From Nematopogon swammerdamellus (taxonomy: Eukaryota > Arthropoda > Insecta > Lepidoptera > Adelidae): a stretch of DNA of 64,000 nt. The notes beneath the pieces were generated by a model, which made no database searches, was not told the origin of the DNA, and saw only the letters and a program-made list of their open reading frames with translations. Below, piece by piece: positions 11,476 to 23,589 of the stretch. The first letter of the stretch is position 1; each line of letters begins with the position of its first letter. A program made the translations under genes and the position numbers. Location: assembly GCA_946902875.1 (NCBI GenBank), contig OX336342.1, positions 15,617,523-15,681,522 on the forward strand, given 5' to 3'.

Positions 11476-11975
11476 AACAGATGGATAGATCTCACCGAGA
11501 CCTAAAGTTTGAGTACCAACACGATGGGTCTAGCACCAGTGGTTCTCGAGTTATGACCAAAACAAAAGTTCATGTGACAGATGGATAGATCTCACCGAGA
11601 CCTGAAGTTTGAGTACCAACACGATGGGTCTAGCACCAGTGGTTCTCGAGTTATGACCAAAACAAAAGTTCATGTGACAGATGGATAGATCTCACCGAGA
11701 CCTAAAGTTTGAGTACCAACACGATGGATCTAGCACCAGTGGTTCTCGAGTTATGACCAAAACAAAAGTTCATGTGACAGATGGATAGATCTCACCGAGA
11801 CCTGAAGTTTGAGTACCAACTCGATGGGTCTAGCACCAGTGGTTCTCGAGTTATGACCAAAACAATAGTTAATGTGACAGATGGATAGATCTCACCGAGA
11901 CGTTCAGATTGAGTACCAACACGATGAGTCTAAGTCCAGTGGTTCTGTAGATATGACCAAAACTAATGATCACGT
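11476..11975 (+). repeat. 100-bp tandem repeat, 5 copies
   Basis: CAGATGGATAGATCTCACCG recurs at 11478, 11578, 11678, 11778 and 11878, exactly 100 bases apart; the array ends at a partial start at 11978. The first four copies are nearly identical and the fifth is clearly diverged, so growth seems to have happened at the left side. Confidence 0.95.
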
Positions 11976-13534
11976 GACAGATGATAATTCCGACCCCTCA
12001 CTCGCATGATCGCATCGCATTTCGCATTTAGATGCTAGCTAGCTAGCTAGCAGCGGAGCGCAGGCGCTATATAGCATTTAGCATTTAGCAGTACCACAGA
12101 TAAATAGCACATACTTCATTGCTTTGTGCGTTCCAAAACAAACGAACCAACAAAGTTTTACGAACGAAACCGCAATGCTAACTAAAATTAAATGTGATTA
12201 TTGCTTAGCATTTAGCATTAATTTTTATTCATCAGGGCGCTTAGCAGTGCTAAATGCTGACGGGGTATTCATTATGAATTAATTTTGTTAATGCTAAGCA
12301 TAACAAGACTAATTCCCGGTAGACGCATGACCTAAAGAAATTAATTCCTTTAGAGTCGCTCAAAAGTAAAAACCGGTAGGTACTGGTTGAATGAAAAAAG
12401 CGCGATAAACGAATATTGAACGAGGAAACCTGCTGAGGTTGACTAGAAGAAATGTCCTTTGGCAATAAGGCAGAATGCATGAAATATCTGTATACATTTA
12501 ACATACATATTTATCAATAAACAAAAAAAATTACAAGAGCTAACTGCATCCAACACGATAGTCGACCTATGGTGGGTAAGCAGAAAAGAGCTCTCCATAC
12601 ATATTTACGCCGATGTTTGTTACTGAAATTCAAGCGAAAAATGCTATCAAATTGAATGAAAGTACTTACTCGTGAAAGGTGACTCCATCTGTGTTCAAGT
12701 TTGAATTTTTCGACGACTTTTTGCACCAAAGCACTGCACAATGAGGCATTTTGTGACAGACGCGCACGTTCGCTCCGCCTGAGCGGCGGACGGAGACTAA
12801 GATCGGTCGCCGGCGCTAGACTGACGCGCTGGCGCGTGTGCGCCGACGCGCGGCTACCCCTGTCCTCCTATGTATAGCGCATCCAGGCTTACTGACTCGT
12901 GGCCGTCACCGAGTACGATTTACGACTGACCGATACCATAAAAAGTCAAGCATTGGAAGAATGCCGTAAACGGATTGTATGGCACGGCAGAGCTGTGGGA
13001 GACGACAAAGAAATTGGCTTTCTGCCGTCATTGTTCGACTCAAAGAAAGTCGGAACGAATTGTAAATGAGAGCGGGCGCGCCGAGACGCCCAGCGGGTCT
13101 GTCCCGCCGCGCCGCCCGCCCGCACCGAAACAATACGAACCCAGCACCGACCCACGGGCGGGCGGGGTGGATCCACTCTCACACCAAGTATGTATTGCAC
13201 AACGTTCATAGACAACTAAGTCATCTTTCAACCTTTTCCCTTTTCCCACCTGTTCCTTCGTTGTAGTTTCTGTTTTCAAATGACTAGAATCATAATAAGA
13301 CTTTCAAGTCCGCTGTAATTATTTGCGCTTCTCCAAATCCCAAAAGTTAGTTATAATAAAGAATGCTGCATTGCATTAAACCCGCCTTGTGTGTTCCATG
13401 TTTTATGGTGTACAATAAAGTATATTAGAATTTTAATGAACCGGTACGGTAAAGTCGACGGTAGTTTTTATCGGTGATGGATGATGATAACTGATCGCTG
13501 AACCTGCGCGCCTCCTGTCTAAAGATGTATGTAT
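11976..13534. other. Gene-free stretch with short motifs
   Basis: It contains a TAGC tetranucleotide run (about 12032-12051), scattered GCATTTAGCA words (12020-12260) and GC-rich patches at 12770-12860 and 13070-13165. No gene is supported. Confidence 0.4.
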
Positions 13535-13635
13535 GTATATATTCTTTATTGAACACCAATTAATAACAATTTGGTACAACAGGCGAGCTTAATGCCGCGA
13601 GGCATTCTATTCTAACTAACCTTTGGGATGTGGGA
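13535..13635 (-). repeat. 3' end fragment of a dispersed repeat (possibly LINE)
   Basis: Second copy of the repeat at 7382-7495, with CTTTATTGAACACCA, GGCGAGCTTAATGCC and AACTAACCTTTGGGATGTGG in the same order. Confidence 0.5.
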
Positions 13636-13680
13636 GAAGGACATGCAGGCGAACAAGAATAGTTTGTGGCAATGTGTTAG

Positions 13681-13919
13681 ACTCAATTCACACTGGGACG
13701 GCAGCGGCCGGCAGCGGCCGGCGCGCCAGGCTCGCGTATAGTGGCGCGCGGGCACCCGGGGCGCCTCGGGTGCGGCCGCTGGCGGCGCGGCGGCGCGCGC
13801 CGCCGCTCGTCCTTTTCGAACAAGCGATACTGGTCTTTTTAAGTATGTAGATAAAGGTTAAAATTATTTCACACCGAAAGTGCGCGCCGCGCCGCTGCCG
13901 TCCCAGTGTGGATTGAGCC
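13681..13919. mobile_element. GC-rich MITE
   Basis: Terminal inverted repeats of about 26 bp: ACTCAATTCACACTGGGACG on the left and the reverse complement of GCTCAATCCACACTGGGACG on the right. TTAG flanks both sides (13677-13680 and 13920-13923), a possible target-site duplication. The 240-bp interior is very GC-rich and has no supported coding region. Confidence 0.7.
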
Positions 13920-13940
13920 TTAGACTGTAAAGAAATATGT

Positions 13941-16490
13941 GGGTGATTCTACGTTAAGACTTCCTAGCGACGGCCACAACAAAAAACCCAAAATTTTTCG
14001 AAAAATTTACACCAGGAACATAATATTTCTTTAAAATACAGCGTCTACTTTTATGGCGGTTAATTTCATCATTTCAATTTGCTTAGTTTGACTACAATCA
14101 CAAATTAACCTCGAAAAATATCTCTCCCCTGGCCTGTCCCTCAACAGTATTTTCATTAAATCAGTAACTTTTAAGTACTTCTCAAATGATAAAATAGGTT
14201 AATATTATTAATTTTATAAACTAGAATAACTGATTAATGTTGTATATTAGTAAAACTACAAAAACATTACCTTTTTCATTAAAAAAATTCAAGACTAAAC
14301 TTGACCCCTGCATTTTCTGTCTCCTCCCCTGACATTTTAAATACCTTCAACATTGGGTAAAATAATTTCGTAGTTGCGAACCCAAAGCTGTCAACACTCA
14401 GTGTTTCACGTGAAGTTAGCAGCAAACATCACGAAAGCCATCCGCACGTTTTCATTGGCGGCCATTCTGGCCACGCCTGTCGTGTTGTGAGGATGTGAAC
14501 AGTGAACACGGTCTCTCCACTGGAGAGCATTAAATTGTAATTATTTATGTAAATAGATGATTTTATACGTTAATTAACTGTAATGTATGCACAGATTATC
14601 ATGTTTGTTTGTGATTTCTTAGTGATAAATACTTTAAAAGTAATTTCCGTTTTATCGCAAAAATTTCTCTCCCCTGCCATATTTCCCCTGCCTCGAAAGA
14701 CGCCAGGGTAGAGACAAAGCGTCCAGGGGAGATATTATATATGTGAGCTCAGTATATGTAGTAGGTATCAACATGTACTAGAACCGTTATGAGACAGTGT
14801 ATTCATTTTTAAACTTCCGTGTTAGTTATTAAGTTATTATTGTTATTATATTCGCCTTTGGTAGGCAGGCAAAGGTCATGGACCATACAGTCTGTTTCTG
14901 GTTGTAGATATAAGGGTAGATCCACAAATTCGTGGCCTAACATAGAAAGAGCCATGAAATTTTTTTTATTGTACCCTCATTTGTTAATACAATTCTTCAG
15001 TATTAAATCTGCGAAGTTTGGTTTCGATACTGCAAGCCATATTTTTTTCGTGATTATTTGTTTAACGCTATCTGAGAAGATTTTCAATAATGGAGAAAAT
15101 TGACACCGAGCAGTGATGAAGTACCTCCATAAAAAAGGCTTGTCACCGAAAGATATCCATCAAGATATGGTGAACACATTGGGGGAGTCTGCTCCATCGT
15201 ATCCCAGTGTCAAAAAGTGGGTAGCTGAGTTTAAGCAGGGTCGGGAGAGCATTCAAGATGTTAGATGACCCTAGGAGCGGAAGGCCTTCGACGTCTACCA
15301 CGAAGGAAAGCATCAATAAAATATGTGATCTGATACTGAGTGACCGAAGATTCACCATCAATAAGATAGCTGAGATCACAGGGATTTGTTTTGGCCGGGT
15401 ACCAAACATTATATCAGAAGAATTGGGGTTCCATAAGGTTTCTGCTCGTTGGGTCCCAAGATTGCTTTCAGTTGAACAAAAACGAGTTCGCTTCACAATT
15501 TCCCACGATTGTTTGGAACTTTTTGAGGCAGATCCCGAGGATTTTTTTTTTTGCCGTTTTTTGGATGAAAGCTGGGTTCACCACCATACTCCTGAATCAA
15601 AACAACAGTCGAAGCAGTGGAAAAGATCTGGCTCATCCACTCCGAAGAAGGCTAAGGTCGTTTTGTCGACCAACAAAGACATGGTTTCAGTTTTCTGGGA
15701 TGCGACGGGGATTATTTTCGTGGATTATTTACCAAAAGGCCAAATTATAAATTCAAAATATTATTGCAACCTTTTGCGAAGACTTCAGGAAGAAATCAAA
15801 GAAAAAACGCCGGGGTTGCTGCGGAAGAAAGTGTTGTTTCATCAATATAATGCCCGGGTTCCAAAGACATTAAACGGGTTCACACTTCGGCTGAATCAAT
15901 GTCTGAAATTCATAATTCTGGCTATGAATTATTGCCCCACACACCTTATTCGCCGGATTTAGCCCCCTCGGATTACCACCTTTTTCCAAATTAAAAAAGC
16001 ACTAGGTGGCTCGGAAATTTATTTTTAAGGCAATATTCTGCCAATTGTTTTTAAAAGCCAATAAGTTATTAAAATGTTTTGTTAAAATTTTGTTTTTGTG
16101 GCAAGAAAGAATTTACGTTTAAGGCGCTACTTATTTTATTAATATGGAAAAACTGTTTGGAAAGTAAGTCTGATTAATGATTAATACAAACAACTTTAAT
16201 TTAAAGTTAATTCCTATAAAATTTATCAGTAATTCATTTACAAATCTACACACAAAGTCCCTCCTCTGTTCATATTGTACCCTACCCTGTCACCATGTCC
16301 CTCCCCTGTATAAAATATCTCCCCTGGTGTCTTCTAAAACGAGAAAAAATAAAAAAAATGACTGGCCATCTTACAGAAATGCAAACAGTAGCTGATTAAA
16401 TAAAAATATACTATTATAACTTAGAATTTAAAAAAAAATTGTCGTGCCGCCATCCCATACAACCAAGGAAGTCTTAACGTAGAATCACCC
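13941..16490. mobile_element. 2.55-kb inverted-repeat element with CTCCCCTG repeats and a nested mariner
   Basis: The first 24 bases (13941-13964, starting GGGTGATTCTACG) are the exact reverse complement of the last 24 (16467-16490). Each end is flanked by ATGT (13937-13940 and 16491-16494), a likely 4-bp target-site duplication. The word CTCCCCTG or close variants recurs in both arms (about 14127, 14153, 14330, 14670, 16290-16325) and once inverted near 14730, like the subterminal repeats of some cut-and-paste transposons. The only coding remains are of the nested mariner. The superfamily is not clear. Confidence 0.7.
15090..16010 (+). pseudogene. Decayed mariner-family transposase
   Basis: The relic reads from MEKIDTEQ (ATG at 15090) through an N-terminal helix-turn-helix region (YLHKKGLSPKDIH, SYPSVKKWVAEFKQG), DDPRSGRP, the first catalytic aspartate in FLDESWVHHHTPES, the PKGQIINSKYY block, HQYNARV, and SPDLAPSDYHLF at the end. 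Mariner transposases are DD34D enzymes; the second catalytic aspartate (normally HQDNAR) is tyrosine here. Reading requires frame changes near 15112, 15255 and 15900, and there are in-frame stops. It is inactive. It sits inside the 13941-16490 element; its own terminal repeats were not identified. Confidence 0.88.
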
Positions 16491-16631
16491 ATGTATGATA
16501 GATAAATTACATACCAATACTATATAAATACTTTAATAAGCATATATTCCTATATAATAAACTTACATATTATGTACATTAATCGGTGGTACTGTTATGC
16601 AACACAATCAACTGAAAAATTGCTGAAAAAG

Positions 16632-16830
16632 ACCACATCACAAGTTTTGCTGAAGGTAACCACACACCATAGTATTTTGTTGATTTTTCAAAAACCGCCT
16701 AATCAATTTCGATAAAATGTATATGGGACCACATCTGAAGTATGACCTACCAAAAAAAAAAAGAATTTTCAAAATCCGCCCACAATTGACGGAGTAATCG
16801 CGTAACAAACATAAAAAAAACATACAGTCG
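16632..16830 (+). repeat. Dispersed repeat, copy 1
   Basis: About 200 bases starting ACATCACAAGTTTTGCTGAA and ending at CATACAGTCG match 24681-24890 with small gaps. Non-coding, with an internal A-rich tract. Confidence 0.8.
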
Positions 16831-19800
16831 GTTAAAAATGTATGTATGTTGTAGATGTATGATGTTGCCTGTTTCAAATACGAAATAACGATTTTCACAC
16901 CACTAACTAGTCTTTCAGAGCATGGCAATCATGTTTTATGCATGATATGTACTAATACCTAACTAAGAAAATAAAATTGTTCGATGTGCGAAAATTGCAT
17001 ATTGCGCACTGGCGAGCCACAGCTTTGCCACTGCCGCCGCCGCCGCGGCCGTGTCGCCTCCGTGGGCGATGGAAATAAAATAACGGAACGCTATTTCATA
17101 CTGCGCGGTTATTACTCGCCGAAGTGTGTAAAAAGCGAAGGGCTATAAAGGTATTGTTCGTAGTTTCGACATTGTGTCTGTCAATAGCAGATAAGTACGG
17201 ACGTAATGAGCTCGCGCCGCAGAACAATGGACCCTCGAACGCGGCTCTTTGGTGCATCATTTAGAATGCACGCTTACACTACACCCCGCCCGACACGCTC
17301 GTAAAAGGTGTTGAATACGGTGGTTGAATATCGCAAAAAAGTGAATTAAAAGAAAATACCTAAAACGCGTATAATTCTTTTTTATGCGTCAAATATGCCG
17401 CATCTCGATGCTGGAACAATTTGCCTCCGCCGCCGCCGCGCCGATCAGAGAGATCATCAGTAATAAATAAATCATTTAAAATAAAACTTAAGATTTATCA
17501 TCTTTCGCAACACAGAAATAATTAACTCTGCCTACCTCTTGTATTAACTTTGTGCTTTTACTATTTCTTACATTTATTTATTTAGGAAATTTGTCTTATT
17601 TTTAAAATATATAATATGTAAGTACCAGCAATATTATTTATTCTATAGTACTTATTTTAAATTAATCGGTTTAAACAAAGTATTAAGTTTAAACAATTTG
17701 TATTTCAGTATTTGTCTCTGTGTCTCCGATATGCTACAGCTGTAGGGGCTATTTTTCGAAGCAAAGACTGTAGACGGCCTCATTATTTTGAAATAAATAA
17801 AATTTTTACTTACTTTTTCACTTCACTTACCAATAAGATTTGTGTAATAAAAGACTAGAGCGGATAGTTGTGCGTCACTCACATTGTTAAAATTTCATTT
17901 CTTCATGGGGTGGGCCTAATTAAATACAGCATGCGTGACATCTTCACTAGATTCAGCATAGGCTGTGTCAGTCCTTTATTTTTCCTCTCCTGTAATCGTT
18001 GAAATGTGTGCTGTTTACTATTGTAATGCGGACGGAAAAATTAAATATTTCATATTTCTTATTTCTTTTTTCTCGTAATCATACCACTAACTTATCCAGG
18101 TCTCAGAACCCTGGTTAGTTGAAGAATGCTCTTATCCACTCTTGATGGAGACGAGAAGAGGACGATGCTGATTTATTATGGTGTTCCATTCCTTTGAGCA
18201 TCCTCAACATTATCAATGTTTCGACAAAACAGTTGCCACCGATCGCGATGAATATAAATAAACGATAACACAAACGATACGACGATGGGGAAGCTCCGAA
18301 AACAAAAGCTCGCTACCGGGTAATGTTACTGGCGCGATATGGGAGGCAGTGGCGTGGCGACGACGACGTATTGAAGCAGGACGGGAGCGAAATATGAAGA
18401 TTGCATGGATATTACTTTCCTTAGACAGAGACGCGCAATAGCAAGAGCATTAGCAAAAAAATTGGAAAACCAAACCGGGTTCTCAGCCGTCTTCGTCGGT
18501 TCCGTCCGTACTCGCTCCGCATTGGCTGGTTTTCTTATGGATGGATATGTGTGTGGACTTTCAAAAGTTATCCCAGGATGACAAATTTGTAAGCACGTTT
18601 AAGAAAAACTCTCGAGACTAAATTGTGCTCACAGCACCCGAGACAATCGGAACTCCTGCAGAACAGGTCGAACGAAGGTAGCCACACATAATGGTGGCAA
18701 TGAGCCAGTGACGACGCTGAGAAAAACACAAACATTTAAGTACGCCTGCAAAGTTTCCGGTGCGCGGTCATTTATTGTGTCGAAATATTGTATATCAAGC
18801 AAGCGAGACAAGTCGAATTCCCGAGGCGGAGGACGACGGACGTGTTGGCGACGGCAGGGAATGTTTAGCAAAAACCTGCAGGACGCGTCCGGCGGCGCGT
18901 CGTTCGTTGTCGCCCGCCGCGGCCGCCCCGCCGCCTCCGCCCCTTCGCGGTCTCAATGCTCTGGCTTTGCTGTGAGGAAGGTGAGCTTCGAGCCACCAAG
19001 ACGCGACACGGTGAACAAAGAGGGCCAATAAATAGAGTACCTACTTCACCATCCTCGTGTATAATTGTATAAAATTATTGTGTGTACTGCATCTTATGGT
19101 GAATAAATATATTTTCTTTCGTTCTTCTTTCTTTCTTTACTTAAATGTTTATATCGTCATATTAAGTTGGTTATAGTAAGGATTAAGGATATTGTGGGAC
19201 AGAGGACCTCCCTCTGTCACCATATCCTCAACCAAATATTTCATCAAAAACACAATTTTTCTCAATTGGAAAAGTTTAGCTGTGAATGAAAGTGGATTTG
19301 TGTTGTGCAAAATTTTACACACACATTACATACCAACCAAATTATAACGCTACTGTTTCGCAATACTCTGCCCTACTTGCTATCTGTCTTGATTCAGAGT
19401 CCAACATTTTCGCACTTACAAGTTCGTTAAATATTGTAACAATTCTTCAAGACATCGATAGTGTACATGTCAACGTTGACACTAGTATTCATGCCACTTT
19501 TAAGAAAACATCTGTACTGATGAACTGAGCACGAACCTGAACTGATTAAACTGAACATTACAGCTGAACCAGAAAAGATCTGTCGGACAGCAAATTTTGA
19601 GCACATTTTTGCCTGAACAACCCCTACAAGAAGACTACAGGTATGTACTAAACCTCTTTGATTGTTGCAGCATATTATGCCGCGAATTAGATCATTTCAA
19701 CTGCTGTCGTTCGGACCAGTACCACAGCCAGTACTCTAACCTTACTTCGCTGGAAACCGAATCCTCGTCAAAATCCACGATTAGTTTTGATTTTACGATA

Positions 19801-20334
19801 ACTGTTTAATGTTTACCCCAATGTTTCTTAGCACTGTCATAATATGTTTATATGAGTGCCAGGCCTGCAGGTAAGACTAAAAAATAACGACACGCTGCAA
19901 AGTGGATTGTTGGAGGTGAAGATGTAAAAGTAAGTGAGTAATAATTGTGTGCACTCGGCCGCACTTAGGTTCGTAGTAGGTGTGGAGGACAGTGCGACGC
20001 GACGTACCGGTGCTGTGGTGTTGGTGCGTCGTCGCGTGGTAGTGGCGGTGCGGTGCGGTGCGCCGGCGCAGCTGCCGGACTGGTTTGTCCACTTCACTTG
20101 CGCGGGATTGATTTAACACACGATCGCCGAGGTGAAACTCTTCATCACCCACTACTTACCGCGCTCCGGCCGGCCATCCGACTATGATACGCGATCATTA
20201 AACTATCTACACATTTAGTGCGTAGGTACTCACTGATACGTCACGCCTAAAACGCAACGCGTACTTGGTATGTTACGCGTTGCGTTTATAAGGATTGGAA
20301 TAGATAAGGAGCCCGACTACAGCATTTCCTACTG
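16831..20334. other. Long gene-free stretch
   Basis: AT-rich with GC-rich islands at about 17030-17065, 17425-17445 and 18810-18950. The longest open frame (18708-19031) is low-complexity and overlaps frames on both strands, so I do not call it. Two short frames at 19286-19528 and 19597-19809 have no recognisable domain. This could be intron of the MBD gene to the right. Confidence 0.4.
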
Positions 20335-20815
20335 TTTCCTTAATTTTAGGGTTCTGTATCCATCGGAACCCGGGAGAGATCGGGAGGACTGGAGGAAAAT
20401 TGGAGAAGGGTATGTCCAGCGGTGGACGCATACACGCTGACTGACTGACTGTATTCATACGGAAGCCTATTACTACGCTTACGTCGTATGTCTGTCTGTA
20501 TGTTCGTCCCTCCGTCCGAGTGCTGTATCTTTTGAACAGTATATAGGTAGCCGTTTGAAATTTTAACAGAATATTATGGCGGATATTCCAAGAAATAATA
20601 AAAAACAGAAAAAAGTAAAAAATTAAGGGGGGGCACCATTAAAGAAACGTGCTAAGAATCGATTAGTATATATTCACGCTACTAAATAATAGATGGCGCC
20701 TCAGCTAGTTTGCATCACAGATGAACAAAAGATAGTGGATATGATTTTTAACAGGTATAGAGAATATACGGAACCCTCCGTACGTGAGTAAAACTCGCGC
20801 TGGTCCGATTTTTGT
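20335..20815 (+). repeat. Dispersed repeat of the GGTTCCGTA..ACTCGCACTTGG type
   Basis: It starts at GGGTTCTGTATCC and ends with CTCGCGCTGGTCCGATTTTT, with a GTCTGTCTGTATG tract between. The same layout recurs, often inverted, at 37690-37990, 54805-55190 and 55247-56372. It has no coding capacity. Confidence 0.6.
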
Positions 20816-20907
20816 TAACAGTCGGTGTTTTTTTTTTATTTAATACTTTTTAACTCTAAACCATAATGTGCAATATATTTTTGAATTCGTCTTTATAAGC
20901 TCTAGGC

Positions 20908-21208
20908 CAGGGGTTCCCAACCCGTGTGTAGCGCGCGAGCGGCAAGACTTTTTTTTATTAGTCGCACATACATAAGTCACAGTAAAATTAAAATCCGAGG
21001 ACAGTATGATGCCAGGTCTGTCCTTCGTTTGTCGCTTATTCAGCGATTTTCGGAAACTTTTCACACTTCAGTTAATTGATTACACATAGGTACATACATA
21101 TATACATAATAGATGTTCTTAGAAATTACGATACAAATCAGCGGAGGTGCAAATAAATTTAAACATGTTTTGAAGAAGTCATAGTCTAAAATCGGTTGGG
21201 TACTCCTG
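20908..21208. mobile_element. hAT-like MITE, ~300 bp
   Basis: The left end CAGGGGTTCCCAACC and right end GGTTGGGTACTCCTG are imperfect inverted repeats with the CAGNGG..CCCAA look of hAT ends. Flanking 8-mers CTCTAGGC and TTCTAGAT agree at five positions, consistent with a decayed 8-bp duplication. No transposase. Confidence 0.6.
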
Positions 21209-21517
21209 TTCTAGATAAGGATAACCCACCCACAGGATGGATTTCGAAAAAAAATTTTTCTCAATATTTGACAATAAGTCGTTCACCTAGCCTTGCCATT
21301 TTCTTTCTCTCTTTCTTTTGTATTATTTTTTTTTCCTATGTAAGTCCCGGCACGAGTTAATAGCGCTCGGCGAAAATGGTGGGGTTAGTTCGCGCATGTT
21401 CAGGGTTGGATTTGAGCTCAATATAAATTGTCGTACTCTAAGTTGAAAAGGATCATATTTAGTTGTAAATACGTGTAATACGTATAAAGTTAGTCTTTAT
21501 CATTCTATACTATACAC

Positions 21518-22108
21518 CAGTGGTGCCCATACCATTTAATCTATGAAGATCTACTTACAAAAAATTGGAGGTTGTGATATCGACACTTGTGCCGAAAGTT
21601 GTTCAATAATGTATAAGCTTACTCATGTTTGTTAGGCCATTCTAATAATATTCAAAGTGAAGTGTATATCTATTTTTGTTATTTTACGATAAATAAACCA
21701 TGCGCCTATTATTTTTTTTCAAAATTATTCTGGTTTTTGGTTTCTAAATTATTATTATAAGCCCGGATATGTTCGGTGAATCCACCGCAAGCTTAGTTCA
21801 ACACCTTCTACAATCATTTTATAATTGAAACTGTATTGGGTGTAGGTAATTGATTCTTTTAATTGACAAAATTCAACCCAATCTTGCTGCAATGGAATTC
21901 ACATCCATGAAAGCTTGTTCATTAATGTCCTTTACATTGGTTACCTACTATTGCGGTCCTTGTGGAAGAAGACAGTACCTGCAAAATGTTACCTAGTCAC
22001 ACAAATATTATGAATTCTTTTATGTTTCTGTGAGGCACTTCTTGCTCTATATATTTTCAGCGATCGACCTAAAATTCTCTTCCGGGATGGACCGTTTGGG
22101 CACCACTG
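21518..22108. mobile_element. hAT-like MITE nested in the 21352-22693 element
   Basis: Ends CAGTGGTGCCCATACC and the reverse complement of CAGTGGTGCCCAAACG are typical hAT-type termini. The flanks CTATACAC and CTATTACAC look like an 8-bp duplication with one inserted base. An R2-like LINE tail lies inside (21761-21812). Confidence 0.65.
21761..21812 (+). repeat. R2-like LINE, last ~50 bp of 3' UTR
   Basis: CCCGGATATGTTCGGTGAA through CACCTTCT matches the 3' terminus of the element at 25274-26890. It is a heavily 5'-truncated copy. Confidence 0.65.
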
Positions 22109-22144
22109 CTATTACACATATAAAAGAGTGTGTAAAAGGTCGAC

Positions 22145-22333
22145 ATGACGACAGAACTGTTTGTTATTCGTGTTAGCGATGACAGCTTGGATAGTCAAGA
22201 TGAGGACGAAGATTGCGAAGTCTCTGACGATGATGAAGTACCTTCTACGAGTGTCTCCGTCATCCAACCGCAACCATCTTCTTCCAAAACTCTATCGAAC
22301 GACGATGGAAGGAATATGACCACTACTAGATGA
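22145..22333 (+). pseudogene. Short acidic open frame within a transposon relic
   Basis: The 62-residue frame is rich in Asp, Glu and Ser (SQDEDEDCEVSDDDEVPS) and opens at an ATG with fair context. Similar acidic N-termini occur in piggyBac-type and other transposase-derived proteins, and this lies inside an inverted-repeat element. No catalytic region follows. Family not recognised. Confidence 0.25.
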
Positions 22334-22693
22334 TTAGAAGTACCTACGTATTAAATTATTCATAATATTAATAATTAACTAGTGTTCTTCCATTTTCTAC
22401 AACATATTATTATGCAACTTATAAAAAAAAAGATCCAAAGTACGACCTGTGTAATTAATTATAGTACAAATATGATAAATTATCATACGAAATCCAAAAT
22501 CATCACTGTGTGCGGCAAATGTGTCGGGACGTGAGCGGTGCGCGGGGGGCATGCGAAGATTTTGATAACCAATGACGGTCGGCGCTGGCCGCCTATCCCG
22601 CCGCGCCTCCCTCACTCTGCAAAAACGACCCAAAATGTGAGTTCTGTGCATTCCCCCACCATTTTCGCCCAGCGCTATTAACTCATGCCGGCA

Positions 22694-23229
22694 CCTATAG
22701 ACTATTTTAATCGCGCGGTACTAAGACAATCGTTAGACACCTCATTCATCAAAATCAATATAGGTATGTATTGGAGTTACTAGCGAACAAAGAAACCAAC
22801 CACGCACATTCATCAAACTAACTAACGCATTACCCTATTTAAATTAAGAGGATACTACTAGTCAACTCGCATAATTTATCCTGCGTAAATTTCAAAACTG
22901 CAAAGAAATAAAACATGTTATCTACCTACTTGAAATAAGGCTGGGATTCAGTTGATTACTCCTGTAATGAGAATTATTTAAATACTGATATTGATGTGTA
23001 CCTAACCTACTTACACATTCTGAAGAATAAATGTTTCCTTTAGTATTTCTTCTGCTTTATTAATCTGTCTACATTTTGTCTACAGCATGATTTTTGCATT
23101 TCTTGTTGAATCTGAGAGAAACTTGTCTATTGACAGATAACTAGTCCTCTTCCATTTAGCCAAGCACTTTTTGAGTTTAAGCACTGAACAAAAATTAATA
23201 ATGACGATAGGCTCATCAAAAAACATTTG
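22694..23229. other. Gene-free stretch
   Basis: AT-rich, nothing recognised. Confidence 0.4.
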
Positions 23230-23292
23230 GCACGTGGAGATCGGTTGTCTCTGCCTACCCTACTGGGAAACAGGTGTGATGCTATGTATGTA
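23230..23292 (+). repeat. RTE LINE 3' terminus, 5'-truncated copy
   Basis: GGCACGTGGAGATCGGTTGT through GGGAAACAGGTGTGATGC and a short ATGT tail matches the 3' end of the RTE element at about 36382-36455. Only about 60 bases are left. Confidence 0.8.
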
Positions 23293-23333
23293 CGTCCCTA
23301 TTTACAATGTCGTGAATTTCAGAAATCAGAAAC

Positions 23334-23413
23334 AATCCGGTTACAGAGAGTTCTCCCTGTCGCACAGAGACGTGCGAGTTCGTGCGACAGGAGCGATGCT
23401 CTATAACCGGACT
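23334..23413. mobile_element. Small palindromic MITE, ~80 bp
   Basis: ATCCGGTTACAGAG on the left pairs with CTCTATAACCGGACT on the right, with further pairing of CTCCCTGTCGCAC and GTGCGACAGGAG inside. The whole unit folds into one hairpin. A related piece is at 26913-26960. Confidence 0.65.
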
Positions 23414-23589
23414 GTCACTTTCTAAAGCTCTACCTACACACTACTCTACACTGTACACAGCCGCTTCGACCCACCGTCCATTCAGTGTCTTAGCGACAAA
23501 CACCTAGGTATTTTTTCTAGTCATTTCTACCGCAACGCTTACCACTCAATGCCAAGATGTGGATGTGAATGGAATAATGAATATATAAT

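Larger units (their letters stand above)
21352..22693. mobile_element. DNA-transposon relic with ~37-bp inverted repeats, host to nested insertions
   Basis: GAGTTAATAGCGCTCGGCG and GAAAATGGTGGGG near 21356-21390 are matched in reverse complement at about 22658-22690. The interior holds a hAT-like MITE (21518-22108) and a short acidic open frame (22145-22333). Target-site duplication is not clear. Confidence 0.6.

Noticed and set aside
18629..19031. Possible gene in overlapping frames on both strands
   Set aside because: Low-complexity, GC-driven open frames without domains, splice logic or codon bias.
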